This document shows, one piece after another, positions 7,522 to 15,997 of a stretch of 64,000 nucleotides of DNA. The position numbers and the translations under genes were made by a program. The stretch's first letter is position 1. Each line of letters begins with the position of its first letter. The notes beneath the pieces are model-generated. The model made no database searches. It was not told the origin of the DNA and saw only the letters and a list, made by a program, of their open reading frames with translations. The stretch spans positions 1 to 64,000 of the forward strand of contig NZ_KQ410729.1 of assembly GCF_001262505.1 (NCBI RefSeq), read 5' to 3'. The DNA is from Shinella sp. SUS2. Its GTDB lineage: Bacteria > Pseudomonadota > Alphaproteobacteria > Rhizobiales > Rhizobiaceae.

Positions 7522-8946
7522 TTATTTGCTGGCGACGGTTGCCGAGCCGATTTCCGCACCGCCGCCGATTGCCACGTTGAGGGCGACGAAGTCGCGGGCG
7601 AGCTGGCGGATCGCGGAAGCGAGCTGCAGGCGGGCCGTTGCGACGTTGCGCTCGGCGTCGAGCACGTCGAGGATGGTGCTTGCGCCGCCGCGATAGCTTT
7701 CGCGGGCAAGATTCAGCGTCTGTTCGTAGGAGTTCACGACCTTGCGCTGGGCTGCGACGGTCTGGCCGTCGCGAATCAGCGCGGCCTGCGCGTTCTCGAC
7801 CTCTTCCACGGCGTTCAGCACGGTGGATTTCCAGGTCAGATACTGCTGCTCGGCTTCCGAGCGGGCAATCTTGACACGCGCCTTCAGCGAGCCGCCGTTG
7901 AAGATCGGCAGCGTCAGCGTCGGGCCGAAGGACCAGCTCGTCAGGTTGCCGGTGGCGGCGCTGGTGAAGTTGCGCGTCGCGCCGATCGAGCCGCCGAGCT
8001 CGATGCTCGGATAGAGGTCGGCTTCGGCCACGCCGATCTGCGCTGTTGCCGCCTCCAGGCGACGCTCGGCCGCGCGGATATCCGGACGGTTGCGGATGAG
8101 GTCTGCCGGAATGCCTGTGCGCGTCGCATACCGCGGCATCGGCTGTGCCGAGCCCTTGATCAGGCTGGACGTAATCGTGCTGGCCGGCAGACCGAGCAGG
8201 GTCGCGATGTGGTTTGCCGACTGGTGGAAGCCGGTCTCAAGCCCGGGAAGCTCGGCCAGCGTCTGGTTGACGAGGCCTTCTGCCTGCAGCACGTCGAGGC
8301 TGGAGGCGGCACCCGCTTCCTTGATCTCGTTGGTCAGCTTCAGTGTCTCGCGACGCGATTCCAGGTTCTTGCGGCTGAGTGCCAGCGCTTCCTGGTAGTA
8401 ACGCGCATTGACGTAGCTCGACACGAGATCCGAGAGGTAGGCGAGGCGCGCAACGTTGACGTCGTCATAGGCGGCGTCGAGCGAGGCGTTCGCGGCTTCC
8501 TTCGAACGGCGGTACTGGCCGAAGAAATCGAGCAGCCAGGAGGCGCTCGCCCCGGCGGTCAATGATTTCGAGGAGGATGAATAGCCGCCCGAGGTGCGGC
8601 GCAGGTAGTCGCCGTCCTGGCCGCTTGCCGATGCTTCCGCCGAAGCGCCGATGCTGGGAAGCGCGCCGGCACCGGCCACGACGACATTCGCCTCTGCCGC
8701 CGTGATGCGCTCGAGGGCCTGCAGCACGCTGAGGTTTTCGGCCATGCCCTGGTGGACGAGATCGTTGAGGCGCTTGTCGCGGAAGGATTCCCACCACGGA
8801 TTGAGCGTCACGCTCTCGCCGCTCGTCGCCTTGCTTTCGGAAAACTTGGCCGGAAGGGCGGTCTCGGGCTTCTGGTAGTCGGGGCCGACGACGCAGCCTG
8901 ACAGGAGAAGCATGCTCAACGGAAAAAGCGTTCTGGTGAAATTCAT
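7522..8946 (-). CDS. RND efflux outer-membrane factor, NodT/OprM family lipoprotein
   Basis: This 474-residue protein has a lipoprotein signal (MNFTRTLFPLSMLLLSGC, lipobox LSGC) and the duplicated TolC-type coiled-coil architecture. NodT-family landmarks are VGPDYQKPETALP near the N-terminus, WWESFRDKRLNDLV, RPDIRAAERRLEAATAQIGVA and a C-terminal GGASTILDVLDAERNVATARLQLA repeat. It should form the trimeric outer-membrane and periplasmic duct of a tripartite pump. It stands alone here, without adaptor or pump genes; both RND operons in this window lack an outer-membrane component, so it could serve either of them. That pairing is inference. Confidence 0.92.
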   Translation of the reverse strand: MNFTRTLFPLSMLLLSGCVVGPDYQKPETALPAKFSESKATSGESVTLNPWWESFRDKRLNDLVHQGMAENLSVLQALERITAAEANVVVAGAGALPSIGASAEASASGQDGDYLRRTSGGYSSSSKSLTAGASASWLLDFFGQYRRSKEAANASLDAAYDDVNVARLAYLSDLVSSYVNARYYQEALALSRKNLESRRETLKLTNEIKEAGAASSLDVLQAEGLVNQTLAELPGLETGFHQSANHIATLLGLPASTITSSLIKGSAQPMPRYATRTGIPADLIRNRPDIRAAERRLEAATAQIGVAEADLYPSIELGGSIGATRNFTSAATGNLTSWSFGPTLTLPIFNGGSLKARVKIARSEAEQQYLTWKSTVLNAVEEVENAQAALIRDGQTVAAQRKVVNSYEQTLNLARESYRGGASTILDVLDAERNVATARLQLASAIRQLARDFVALNVAIGGGAEIGSATVASK

Positions 8947-9605
8947 GGGCCTACCCTGCCAGCGGTCGTGGCGTACTTATTAACAGAACAAAATCGCGAT
9001 TCATTCTTTATTCATGTTTGGCGGCAAGATCGAGCCTCCCCCTAAAAAAAGAATGGTCCCATAGCGTTTTTTCCCCGCTTCCTTCAAGGGGTGTGTCCGC
9101 AGGGCAACGGGAAGCTTTGCCCCCGGTTTTCGGTTTTGCCCGCCAGGCGCAAGCGCATGGTTGTGCCTGCGCGATCTGGTTGCGTCACGGCTTTTCCCCG
9201 GAATGTTCGTCTTCGCGACATATTTTCCTGAAAAATGCTGCGGACGCGAAGATTATTTTGCGATTCGAATTGTCACACAAATTCCGCAGTAATTTATTCC
9301 AAATTTCTGCGGATTCCATTGACAAGGAAAGGAGGGGCGCTTATGTGTTGGAGCATCGCATGAAGACCGCATGCGTTTTATTCCGGTCACCTCTGACGCG
9401 TCCATTTTAGAGCGTCAGCGCCAGCAAGAGGGAGTGTGTCATGTACGATATCAACTGCATCCCCTCCGTGCGTGTGGCGTACTCCTGTCGTGAAACGATT
9501 ACAGGGAAAGCGCATACGGCACTCCGCCGAATGTGATCTGACTTCCCTCCTCGATTTTAGCGCAAGATTTGAATGAGCTGTGTCTTCGGCGCGGCAGGAG
9601 TTGTT
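8947..9605. other. long intergenic region with tiny open frames
   Basis: About 660 bp separate the outer-membrane-factor gene and a 72-aa gene. The first 300 bp show nothing convincing. Around 9324-9338 a strong SD-like AAGGAAAGGAGGGGC precedes ATG 9343 of a six-codon frame (MCWSIA). Its stop overlaps ATG 9360 of a 16-codon frame (MKTACVLFRSPLTRPF). A third tiny frame is listed separately at 9441-9536. A leader-peptide or small-RNA role is possible, but the sequence gives no proof. Confidence 0.35.
9441..9536 (+). CDS. possible 31-aa small protein
   Basis: ATG 9441 is preceded by AAGAGGGAG at a good distance and begins MYDINCIPSVRVAYSCRE; the frame closes at TGA 9534-9536. It has two cysteines and no signal or membrane segment. 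It may be translated, but nothing identifies it, and short frames with purine-rich upstreams also occur by chance. Confidence 0.25.
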   Translation: MYDINCIPSVRVAYSCRETITGKAHTALRRM

Positions 9606-9824
9606 ATGCAAAAGCAGGTTATCGAAATCGGTGGTGAGGCCGTCGGTGTTGTCGTTCCCGATGAGGATCGGCTGAAATTCGTGGCCGTCAAATATTCCGT
9701 TTGGGATCTGGATTCCCAGCGTTTCTCCTCGGCTGACGAGGTGCGCGCGGCAATCCGTCGTCTTCTCAACGATCCGTCCGCTTCTACGCGGGCGATGTCG
9801 CCGGCCCGTATCGCGGCCGCCTGA
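9606..9824 (+). CDS. small conserved-looking hypothetical protein, 72 aa
   Basis: This 72-residue protein begins MQKQVIEIGGEAVGVVVPDED and has a compact mixed alpha/beta pattern (VGVVVPDEDRLKFVAVKYSVWDLD, then SSADEVRAAIRRLL). A CAGGAG Shine-Dalgarno 5 bp before ATG 9606 decides the start over an upstream in-frame ATG at 9573. A terminator follows about 40 bp after the stop, so it is a monocistronic unit. I recognise no family. It is probably cytoplasmic. Confidence 0.65.
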   Translation: MQKQVIEIGGEAVGVVVPDEDRLKFVAVKYSVWDLDSQRFSSADEVRAAIRRLLNDPSASTRAMSPARIAAA

Positions 9825-9864
9825 ACCCAATCCAGATGATCCGGTGTCCCTGGCACCGGGATCC

Positions 9865-9900
9865 ACCGGCCCCGCCCGCCAGCGGGGCCGGTTTCGTTTT
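9865..9900 (+). terminator. rho-independent terminator
   Basis: An 11-bp perfect stem, ACCGGCCCCGC/GCGGGGCCGGT, with a 6-nt loop is followed by TTCGTTTT. It sits downstream of the 72-aa gene. Confidence 0.8.
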
Positions 9901-9979
9901 GTGGACAGTGCATTCACCGGGCAGCGGCTGGCGCGGGATGCCGAATGCTGATTGTGTAGCCTTCGAAAGGAGGTGCCCC

Positions 9980-11536
9980 ATGGTCAGCGGCATCCATCAC
10001 ATCACGGCGATTACCCGGAAGATCCAGGCGAACGTCGATTTCTACGTGGGCTTCCTCGGCCTGCGCCTCGTCAAGCGTACGGCGGGTTACGAGGACGCCG
10101 ATCAGCTTCATCTCATCTATGGCGACGCGGCGGCCAGCCCCGGCTCGCTGGTCACCTTTCTTGCCTGGGAGGATGGCTCGCCCGGTCGCGTCGGTCTCGG
10201 CCAGCCTGCGGAGATCGCCCTCTCCATCAAGCCGGAGGCGATCGGCTTCTGGCTGACGCGCGCGCTGACGCAGAACATCGCGATGAGTGGCCCGGCGCAG
10301 GAGTTCGGCGAGCCGGTGCTGCGGCTGAAGGACCCGGACGGAATCATCGTCAAGCTCGTCGGTGAAGCGGGTGTGGACGGCCCGGCGCCGCATGTCACGA
10401 AGGACATTGCGGCCGCCGATGCCATCCAGCGCATCCGCGGCGCGACAATCTTTTCCGAGAAGCCGACCGAGACCGCGGCCTTCATTGCCGGTCATTTCGG
10501 GTATCGGGAGGTGGCGGTAGCGAATGGCATCACCCGTCTCGCCGGCGATGTGGCCGACGTACTCGACATCCGCGACGCGAGCGGCTTCTGGACGTCCGCG
10601 CCCGGCACCGGGACGATCGACCATGTCGCACTGCGCGCGCCGGACCGCGCCGCGATAGAGGCCGTCGCTGCTCGACTCGCCACCGAAGAGGCGGATGAGA
10701 CCAACATGCACGACCGGAAGTACTTCTACTCGCTTTATGTGCGTGAACCCGGTGGTGCACTGCTCGAATACGCGACCGATGGTCCCGGCATGACAGTGGA
10801 TGAACCGCTGGAGGCGCTCGGGGAGAAACTGTTCGTGCCGAAGCATTTTCGCGCTGACCCGGAGGATGTGCGGGCGCGGCTTCCACAGTTCTCCCTGCCG
10901 GGAGAGGAACGCATGACCGAGCGGGACCTGCCCTTCATCCACCGGGTGCATCGGCCGGAAAACCCTGATGGCACCGCTGTCGTGCTCCTTCACGGCACCG
11001 GCGGCAACGAGGCGAGCCTTCTGCCTTTCGGAACCAAGCTCGCGCCCAATGCCGTGCTGCTCAGTCCGCGCGGCCGCAGTGTCGACGAAGGCTATCCGCG
11101 GTTCTTCCGCCGGCTGACCGCCGTCACCTTCGATCAGAAGGACATTGCAGGGGAGGCGGAAGCCTTCGCGGCCTTCATGGAAGGGGCGAATGCGGCCTAT
11201 GGGCTCGATCCGGAGAGAACGCTGTTCGTCGGCTATTCGAACGGTGCGAACATGATCGGCGCGATCATGCTGCTGCATCCCGGCATCATCCGCAACGCGG
11301 TGTTGTTGCGGGGCATGAACGTGCTGGAGACTGTGCCGGAAGCGGACCTTTCGGGGGTGAACGTGCTGATGATCACCGGTCAATCGGATCCTTACGGGGT
11401 CTATGCCGGTGACCTGGAGGCACATCTGAGGGCGGCTGGCGCATCGGTCGAGAACCGGATGCTTGCCGCAGGCCACGATATCGGCACGGCGGATATGGAG
11501 CTCGCCCGGGCCTACAGGGAACGCATACTCGGTTGA
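9980..11536 (+). CDS. fused ring-cleaving dioxygenase (VOC x2) and serine hydrolase, MhqE/MhqO-MhqD-like
   Basis: This is a 518-residue fusion. Residues 1-300 form two VOC/glyoxalase-fold modules of the MhqO/ring-cleaving dioxygenase type (starting GIHHITAITRKIQANVDFYV, and later IDHVALRAPD and EPGGALLEYATDGPGM). Residues from about 312 form an alpha/beta hydrolase of the carboxylesterase/MhqD type, with nucleophile Ser420 in GYSNGA, Asp470 in GQSDPYG and His499 in AAGHDIG. In Bacillus subtilis, mhqE and mhqD are separate neighbouring genes of the quinone-stress MhqR regulon; here they share one frame. ATG 9980 follows a near-perfect AAAGGAGGTG. An internal ATG at 10913 with GGGAGAGGA ahead may also yield free hydrolase. 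A quinone or electrophile detoxification role is inferred from family and neighbours. Confidence 0.85.
   Translation: MVSGIHHITAITRKIQANVDFYVGFLGLRLVKRTAGYEDADQLHLIYGDAAASPGSLVTFLAWEDGSPGRVGLGQPAEIALSIKPEAIGFWLTRALTQNIAMSGPAQEFGEPVLRLKDPDGIIVKLVGEAGVDGPAPHVTKDIAAADAIQRIRGATIFSEKPTETAAFIAGHFGYREVAVANGITRLAGDVADVLDIRDASGFWTSAPGTGTIDHVALRAPDRAAIEAVAARLATEEADETNMHDRKYFYSLYVREPGGALLEYATDGPGMTVDEPLEALGEKLFVPKHFRADPEDVRARLPQFSLPGEERMTERDLPFIHRVHRPENPDGTAVVLLHGTGGNEASLLPFGTKLAPNAVLLSPRGRSVDEGYPRFFRRLTAVTFDQKDIAGEAEAFAAFMEGANAAYGLDPERTLFVGYSNGANMIGAIMLLHPGIIRNAVLLRGMNVLETVPEADLSGVNVLMITGQSDPYGVYAGDLEAHLRAAGASVENRMLAAGHDIGTADMELARAYRERILG
10900..10907 (+). promoter_or_regulatory. internal ribosome-binding site at the domain boundary
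   Basis: GGGAGAGG lies 5 bp before an in-frame ATG (10913) exactly where the hydrolase domain of the fusion begins (MTERDLPF). Separate translation of the hydrolase is plausible but unproven. Confidence 0.4.
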
Positions 11537-11551
11537 CGCCGGGGCGAACGG

Positions 11552-11587
11552 AAAGGGGGCGCTTCCTGCGAAGCGCCCCCTTTTTTT
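11552..11587 (+). terminator. bidirectional rho-independent terminator
   Basis: A 13-bp perfect stem, AAAGGGGGCGCTT/AAGCGCCCCCTTT, with a CCTGCG loop is followed by a T-run through 11587, with A residues on the opposite side. It lies between the converging fusion gene and FMN-reductase gene. Confidence 0.88.
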
Positions 11588-11604
11588 GCCGTGGATCGGG
11601 TCCG

Positions 11605-12162
11605 TTACCGCGTGTATTCCGTCACGAAGGCAGAGAAGCCGGCGATGAAGTCGCCGAGTTTCTTTTCGGTCGCCTCGTCGGCGATGCGGCCGTCCTGAAT
11701 GACGCTGCCGGCGCGCGAGACCAAAAGCTTGGCGCCGAACCAGGGCACGGTGCCGAGCGTGCGCATGACGGGAAGCCAAGCCTCCTGCGACAAAAGCGTT
11801 CCGAAATTGCCCGGTGAGGCGCCGGTGATGGCGAAGGGCTTGCCGCCGAAGACGCGGGCGATGTCGGTGGAGGGCCGGCTCATCCAGTCGATGGCGTTCT
11901 TGAAGACGCCCGGAATGCCGTTGTTGTATTCCGGCGTGAAGAGTACGACGCCATCGGCTGCCGCCACAAGCTCCTTCAGGCGCGTCACCGCTTCGGGAAT
12001 GCCCGCTTCGGCCTCAAGGTCGCCGTCATAGAGGGGAATGCCATGGATCGAGCCTTCGGTGATGGCCACCCCTTCGGGCGCCATGGCGAGGGCAGCGCGC
12101 AGCAGCGCCGTGTTGTAGGAACCCTTGCGAAGGCTTCCCGAGATTGCCACCAGTTTCGTCAT
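11605..12162 (-). CDS. NAD(P)H-dependent FMN/quinone reductase
   Basis: This 185-residue flavodoxin-fold protein belongs to the NADPH-dependent FMN reductase/ChrR family. The FMN phosphate loop is GSLRKGSYNTAL near the N-terminus, and the flavin-contact PEYNNGIPGVFKNAIDW lies mid-protein. Members reduce quinones and other electron acceptors by two electrons in the cytoplasm, avoiding semiquinone formation. An AAAGGAGA Shine-Dalgarno supports ATG 12162. It sits between two ring-cleaving dioxygenase genes, which fits a quinone-detoxification locus. A terminator separates it from the upstream dioxygenase gene, so it probably has its own promoter. Confidence 0.9.
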   Translation of the reverse strand: MTKLVAISGSLRKGSYNTALLRAALAMAPEGVAITEGSIHGIPLYDGDLEAEAGIPEAVTRLKELVAAADGVVLFTPEYNNGIPGVFKNAIDWMSRPSTDIARVFGGKPFAITGASPGNFGTLLSQEAWLPVMRTLGTVPWFGAKLLVSRAGSVIQDGRIADEATEKKLGDFIAGFSAFVTEYTR

Positions 12163-12192
12163 CCCGACTCTCCTTTCAAAACAAGGGCATAA

Positions 12193-12228
12193 AAAACCCC
12201 GGCGGACCGTTTGTCACGCCGGGGTTTT
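12193..12228 (-). terminator. rho-independent terminator
   Basis: A 12-bp perfect stem, AAAACCCCGGCG/CGCCGGGGTTTT, continues into AA-rich sequence that reads as a T-run on the minus strand. It ends the ring-cleaving dioxygenase gene upstream of the FMN-reductase gene. Confidence 0.8.
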
Positions 12229-12236
12229 GTTGAAGC

Positions 12237-13190
12237 CTAGACGAGTGGCTTCAGCCGTGCCTCGATCTGCGCACGGCGCGGTTCAAGGAAGGGCGGCAGG
12301 GACAGGCTTTCGCCGAGCGTTTCAAGCGGCTCGTCCACGGCGAAGCCGGGACCGTCCGTGGCGATTTCGAACAGGATGCCGTTCGGCTCGCGGAAATAGA
12401 GCGAGCGGAAGTAGAAGCGCTCGACCTCGCCGCTGGAAGGCAGGCGGAAGCCGCGCAGGCGCTCCGTCCAGGCATGCAGCGCTTCCTCGTCCGGTGCGCG
12501 GAAGGCGACGTGGTGCACCGCGCCGGCGCCCTGGTGGGCGACCGGGAGATCCGGCTCCACGGCGACATGCAGCTCGGCTGCGGGGCCACCTTCGCCCATC
12601 GAGAAGACGTGCACGTCACCCGCACCGTCCGGATTGGGATAGGTCGCGGTCTCCTGCATGTTCATCACCTGGATCAGCACCGCTTCCGTGTTGCGGATAT
12701 CCGGCACGCTCAGCGTGATCGGCCCAAGACCCTTGATCTGGTGTTCGGCCGGAACCGGACTCCGTTCCCAGGGGTTGGCGGGCGTGCCGGCATCGTCCAC
12801 GACAAGGCGGAAGCGCTGTCCTTCGCCATCCTCGAAATCGAGGCTTGCGCGGCCGCCGACATCGCGGATCTCGCCGGCCTTGACCTTCAGCTCGCCGAAG
12901 CGGGCCTTCCACCATTCCAGCGTCGCAAGACTGGCGACGCGCAGGCCGGTGCGCGAGACGCTGTGTGTGCCGCGCCGCTCGTGGCCGACCGGCCAGTCGA
13001 AGAAGGTAAGATCCGTGCCGGGCGAGGCGAGACCGTCGGCGTAGAAGAGGTGGTAAGCGCTGGTATCGTCTTGGTTGACCGTCTTCTTGACGAGGCGCAG
13101 GCCGAGGACCTGCGTGTAGAAGCGCAGGTTCTCCGGCGCGTTCGCGGTGATTGCCGTCAGGTGGTGGATGCCCGTGAGCTGCAGGGTCAT
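12237..13190 (-). CDS. ring-cleaving dioxygenase, MhqO-like (VOC family)
   Basis: This 317-residue protein has two VOC modules. It begins [15 protein letters not shown], with [12 protein letters not shown] in the second half and [18 protein letters not shown] as the conserved metal-site segment near the C-terminus. MhqO-type enzymes are implicated in degrading hydroquinone-like compounds with an Fe(II) site. ATG 13190 is supported by an AAAGGAG Shine-Dalgarno 7 bp upstream; the open frame extends further but that part is not protein-like. The protein is a paralogue of the N-terminal half of the fusion at 9980-11536, so the locus has two dioxygenases, one hydrolase and one quinone reductase. 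Confidence 0.9.
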   Translation of the reverse strand: MTLQLTGIHHLTAITANAPENLRFYTQVLGLRLVKKTVNQDDTSAYHLFYADGLASPGTDLTFFDWPVGHERRGTHSVSRTGLRVASLATLEWWKARFGELKVKAGEIRDVGGRASLDFEDGEGQRFRLVVDDAGTPANPWERSPVPAEHQIKGLGPITLSVPDIRNTEAVLIQVMNMQETATYPNPDGAGDVHVFSMGEGGPAAELHVAVEPDLPVAHQGAGAVHHVAFRAPDEEALHAWTERLRGFRLPSSGEVERFYFRSLYFREPNGILFEIATDGPGFAVDEPLETLGESLSLPPFLEPRRAQIEARLKPLV

Positions 13191-13554
13191 GACGAAGCTC
13201 CTTTCCCCGGATGTCCGGGATGGCTGTGCTGCCCCGCTTCGGGGCCTTGCGTTGAGGCGAATATCGCCCTTCGCAGGCACGGCCGGAAGATCGGGGCGGA
13301 CGAACGGATCGTTCACTTTTCTTGAACGGCAAGGGCCTCCGCCGCGTCCACCGGCTATGGCTGGGACGCGTTTTCCACCCATTCTGTTCCACAACCGGTT
13401 GGTTCAAATTTTATCCATTCATAAACCAGCATGCGCTTACGCTGCCGGCCTGCGAAATGACTTCGTCCCTGTTTCGCCGCGTCTGCCGGCATGTTCCGCC
13501 ATTCTTGTGATGACTGCCGCTGCGGATTTTCCCGCGCGGATGGGAGGAGACGTT
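13191..13554. other. intergenic region between dioxygenase and chemoreceptor genes
   Basis: This 364-bp divergent spacer should hold promoters for both genes. The only clear symmetry is GAACG-GAT-CGTTC at 13302-13314, with another GAACG half-site at 13324-13328. I see no convincing coding frame. Confidence 0.45.
13302..13314. promoter_or_regulatory. inverted repeat, candidate operator
   Basis: GAACG-N3-CGTTC lies 112 bp upstream of the ring-cleaving dioxygenase start, with a third half-site 10 bp away. It could bind a quinone-responsive repressor, but none is encoded nearby. Confidence 0.25.
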
Positions 13555-15876
13555 ATGCTGCCGAAGACTGCGACTGCCCGAAACATGTTCGCCATCGTGG
13601 CGGCTGGTGTTGCCACCACCGTTGCGACGGCGGGCGTTCTGCTCTTTCTGTCCTACCGCGCCGTGGAAGAGCGCTCCATTTCGGAAATGGTCAACGCGGC
13701 AGAGGCGAGCGCGGGCGAAGTGGAGACCTACTTCGCGCAGGTCAAGGCGCTGAGCTGGAACATGCGCTCGGCGCTCTACGCGATGAAGGCGACGAATGCC
13801 CCGAGCCGCGAGACGATGAACGGCATATTCGACCGTCTGATGGCCGACAATCCCTTCGCGCTCGGCGTCAGCACCGGCTGGGAGCCGGATGCCTTCGACG
13901 GCAAGGATGCGCAATACGTGAACCAGCCGGGACACGACGCCACGGGTCGCTACATTCCCTATTTCGTACGCAACGCGGGCAAGGTCGACATGGTCGCGCT
14001 CGTCGACTACGACAAGCCCGGCCCCGGCGACTACTATCAGGTGCCGAAGGCCACGGGCAAAGATCTCCTCACGGAGCCTTACAGCTATGTCATCGGCGAC
14101 AAGAACGTGCTGATGACGTCCTTCATGGTGCCGCTCAGCTTCGACGGCGCCTTCAAGGGCGTTACTGGTGTCGATATCGCGCTTGACGCGCTGGCTGCCG
14201 ACATGGCGCAGTTGAAGCCGCTCGGCGAAGGTTATGTCGCATTGCTCAGCCAGGGCGGCAGCATCGTGAGCTATCCGGATGCGGCGGTTCTCGGCAAGAC
14301 GCTCGGCGATTCCGGTCTCGACACCGCGGCCTGGCAGGCGCTGATCGCCAATCCGGAAAAGGCCATGGAAATCACCGATGCCAACGGCCTCACCTCCATG
14401 GCGGTGGCCGTGCCGGTGCCGCTGGTGCCGGGCACGACCTGGTATACGGTGGTCGCGGTGCCGAAGTCGGTGCTCTTTGCCAATCTCTCCGCGCTTGCCG
14501 TCACCTCGATCATCGTGATTGCCATCGCGACCGGCCTGATGATCGCCATCGGCTGGTTGCTCGCCGCCCGCTTCCGCAAGCGTCTCGAAACCGTCATCGT
14601 CGCGACGAGCGAGATCGCGCATGGCCGCACGGATGTCGATCTCAGCGAATCCGAGCGTAAGGACGAGATCGGCGAAATGGCCCGCTCGCTTGCCGTGCTG
14701 CGGGATGCGACGCTTGCCAAGGTGCGGCTCGAGGGGGAAGCGGAGCAGAACCGTGCGCTTTCGGAAGACGAGCGCCGTCAGCGTGCCGAGGAGGCTGCCG
14801 AACGCGAGCGCCAGACGCGCATTGCCGTCGGTGCGCTTGCCGAAGGTCTCCACAAACTGGCCGACGGGGACATGACGCATCGCATCGAGCAAACCTTTGC
14901 CGGTTCGCTCGACCAGGTCCGCCACGACTTCAACGCCTCGGTCGAAAAGCTGCAATCGGCGCTGCGCTCGGTCGGCAGCAACGCCAATGCCATCCAGGCC
15001 GGCTCGGCGGAAATCCGCTCGGCCTCCGACGATCTCGCCAAGCGGACCGAGCAGCAGGCTGCCTCCGTTGAGGAGACGGCTGCCGCGCTCGAAGAGATCA
15101 CCACCTCGCTCAAGGACGCCACGAAGCGGGCCGAAGATGCCGGACAGCTCGTCGAGCGGACCCGCCTCGGTGCCGAGAAATCGGGTGAGGTGGTGCAGCG
15201 CGCTGTCAGCGCGATGAGCGGCATCGAGAATTCTTCGCGGGAGATTTCCAACATCATCGGCGTCATCGACGAGATCGCCTTCCAGACGAACCTCCTGGCG
15301 CTCAATGCCGGTGTCGAGGCGGCGCGGGCCGGGGAGGCGGGCAAGGGCTTTGCGGTCGTCGCACAGGAAGTGCGCGAACTGGCGCAGCGCTCGGCCAATG
15401 CCGCCAAGGAAATCAAGGCGCTGATCACCAAATCGGGCGAGCAGGTGAATCTCGGCGTGGCGTTGGTCGGCGAGACGGGATCGGCCCTGACGGAGATCGT
15501 CGATCAGGTGCAGGAGATCGACCAGAACGTCGCGGCCATCGTGCGGTCGGCGCGGGAGCAATCGACCGGCCTCAACGAGATCAGCGCCGCGGTGAACTCC
15601 ATCGACCAGGGCACGCAGAAGAACGCGGCCATGGTGGAGGAGCAGACGGCGGCAAGCCATTCGCTTGCAACCGAGGCAGCCGCGCTCAACAGCCTGATCG
15701 CGCAGTTCCGCCTCGGCACCGGCGCGGCCGCTCGCCCGGTGATCGCTTCAGCTGCCGAGCATCGCCCGGCCGCTTCCGGCGCGCGGGCGCTTGGCAACAC
15801 CCTGGCCCGCGCCTTTGGCGGCGGTGGACAGGCGGCTGCGGCCAGCGCGGCGGCGCAGGATTGGGAAGAGTTCTGA
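13555..15876 (+). CDS. methyl-accepting chemotaxis protein with dCache sensor
   Basis: This 773-residue chemoreceptor has an N-terminal transmembrane helix (about 10-32), a periplasmic dCache-type ligand-binding domain (about 35-300, with GWEPDAFDGKDAQYVN and YSYVIGDKNVLMTSFMVP landmarks), a second transmembrane helix (about 305-330), HAMP regions and a cytoplasmic signalling domain with the hairpin IAFQTNLLALNAGVEAARAG. The last residues are DWEEF, matching the xWxxF pentapeptide that tethers CheR/CheB in other receptors. ATG 13555 follows GGGAGGAGA; ATG 13540 is a weaker alternative. The ligand is unknown; dCache domains often bind amino acids or other small metabolites. A terminator follows the gene. 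Confidence 0.95.
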   Translation: MLPKTATARNMFAIVAAGVATTVATAGVLLFLSYRAVEERSISEMVNAAEASAGEVETYFAQVKALSWNMRSALYAMKATNAPSRETMNGIFDRLMADNPFALGVSTGWEPDAFDGKDAQYVNQPGHDATGRYIPYFVRNAGKVDMVALVDYDKPGPGDYYQVPKATGKDLLTEPYSYVIGDKNVLMTSFMVPLSFDGAFKGVTGVDIALDALAADMAQLKPLGEGYVALLSQGGSIVSYPDAAVLGKTLGDSGLDTAAWQALIANPEKAMEITDANGLTSMAVAVPVPLVPGTTWYTVVAVPKSVLFANLSALAVTSIIVIAIATGLMIAIGWLLAARFRKRLETVIVATSEIAHGRTDVDLSESERKDEIGEMARSLAVLRDATLAKVRLEGEAEQNRALSEDERRQRAEEAAERERQTRIAVGALAEGLHKLADGDMTHRIEQTFAGSLDQVRHDFNASVEKLQSALRSVGSNANAIQAGSAEIRSASDDLAKRTEQQAASVEETAAALEEITTSLKDATKRAEDAGQLVERTRLGAEKSGEVVQRAVSAMSGIENSSREISNIIGVIDEIAFQTNLLALNAGVEAARAGEAGKGFAVVAQEVRELAQRSANAAKEIKALITKSGEQVNLGVALVGETGSALTEIVDQVQEIDQNVAAIVRSAREQSTGLNEISAAVNSIDQGTQKNAAMVEEQTAASHSLATEAAALNSLIAQFRLGTGAAARPVIASAAEHRPAASGARALGNTLARAFGGGGQAAAASAAAQDWEEF

Positions 15877-15902
15877 GCCTTCCAACAGATCAATCTGAAA
15901 AG

Positions 15903-15928
15903 CGGCCCGTTCACCGGGCCGTTTTTTT
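15903..15928 (+). terminator. rho-independent terminator
   Basis: The CGGCCCG/CGGGCCG stem with a TTCAC loop is followed by seven T residues, just after the chemoreceptor gene. Confidence 0.88.
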
Positions 15929-15939
15929 GGACGAAAAAG

Positions 15940-15958
15940 GCGCACAACGTTTGTGCGC
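15940..15958. promoter_or_regulatory. inverted repeat
   Basis: GCGCACAA-CGT-TTGTGCGC is an 8-bp perfect inverted repeat after the chemoreceptor terminator. It could be an operator or a secondary hairpin. Confidence 0.35.
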
Positions 15959-15983
15959 TGCACACAAATTGGCCATGTCGATA

Positions 15984-15997
15984 CGGTCGTTCGACCG
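15984..15997. promoter_or_regulatory. inverted repeat
   Basis: CGGTCG-TT-CGACCG is a 6-bp perfect inverted repeat in the upstream region of the RND operon. A repressor site is possible. Confidence 0.3.

Noticed and set aside
9018-9410. A 130-codon plus-strand open frame in the gap before the 72-aa gene
   Set aside because: It is mostly Ser/Arg/Phe-rich with no conserved pattern; the tiny SD-supported frames inside it are more likely translated.
13411-15660. A 749-codon open frame antisense to the chemoreceptor gene
   Set aside because: It mirrors the high-GC codon pattern of the real gene; composition is Arg/His/Gly-rich without recognisable domains.
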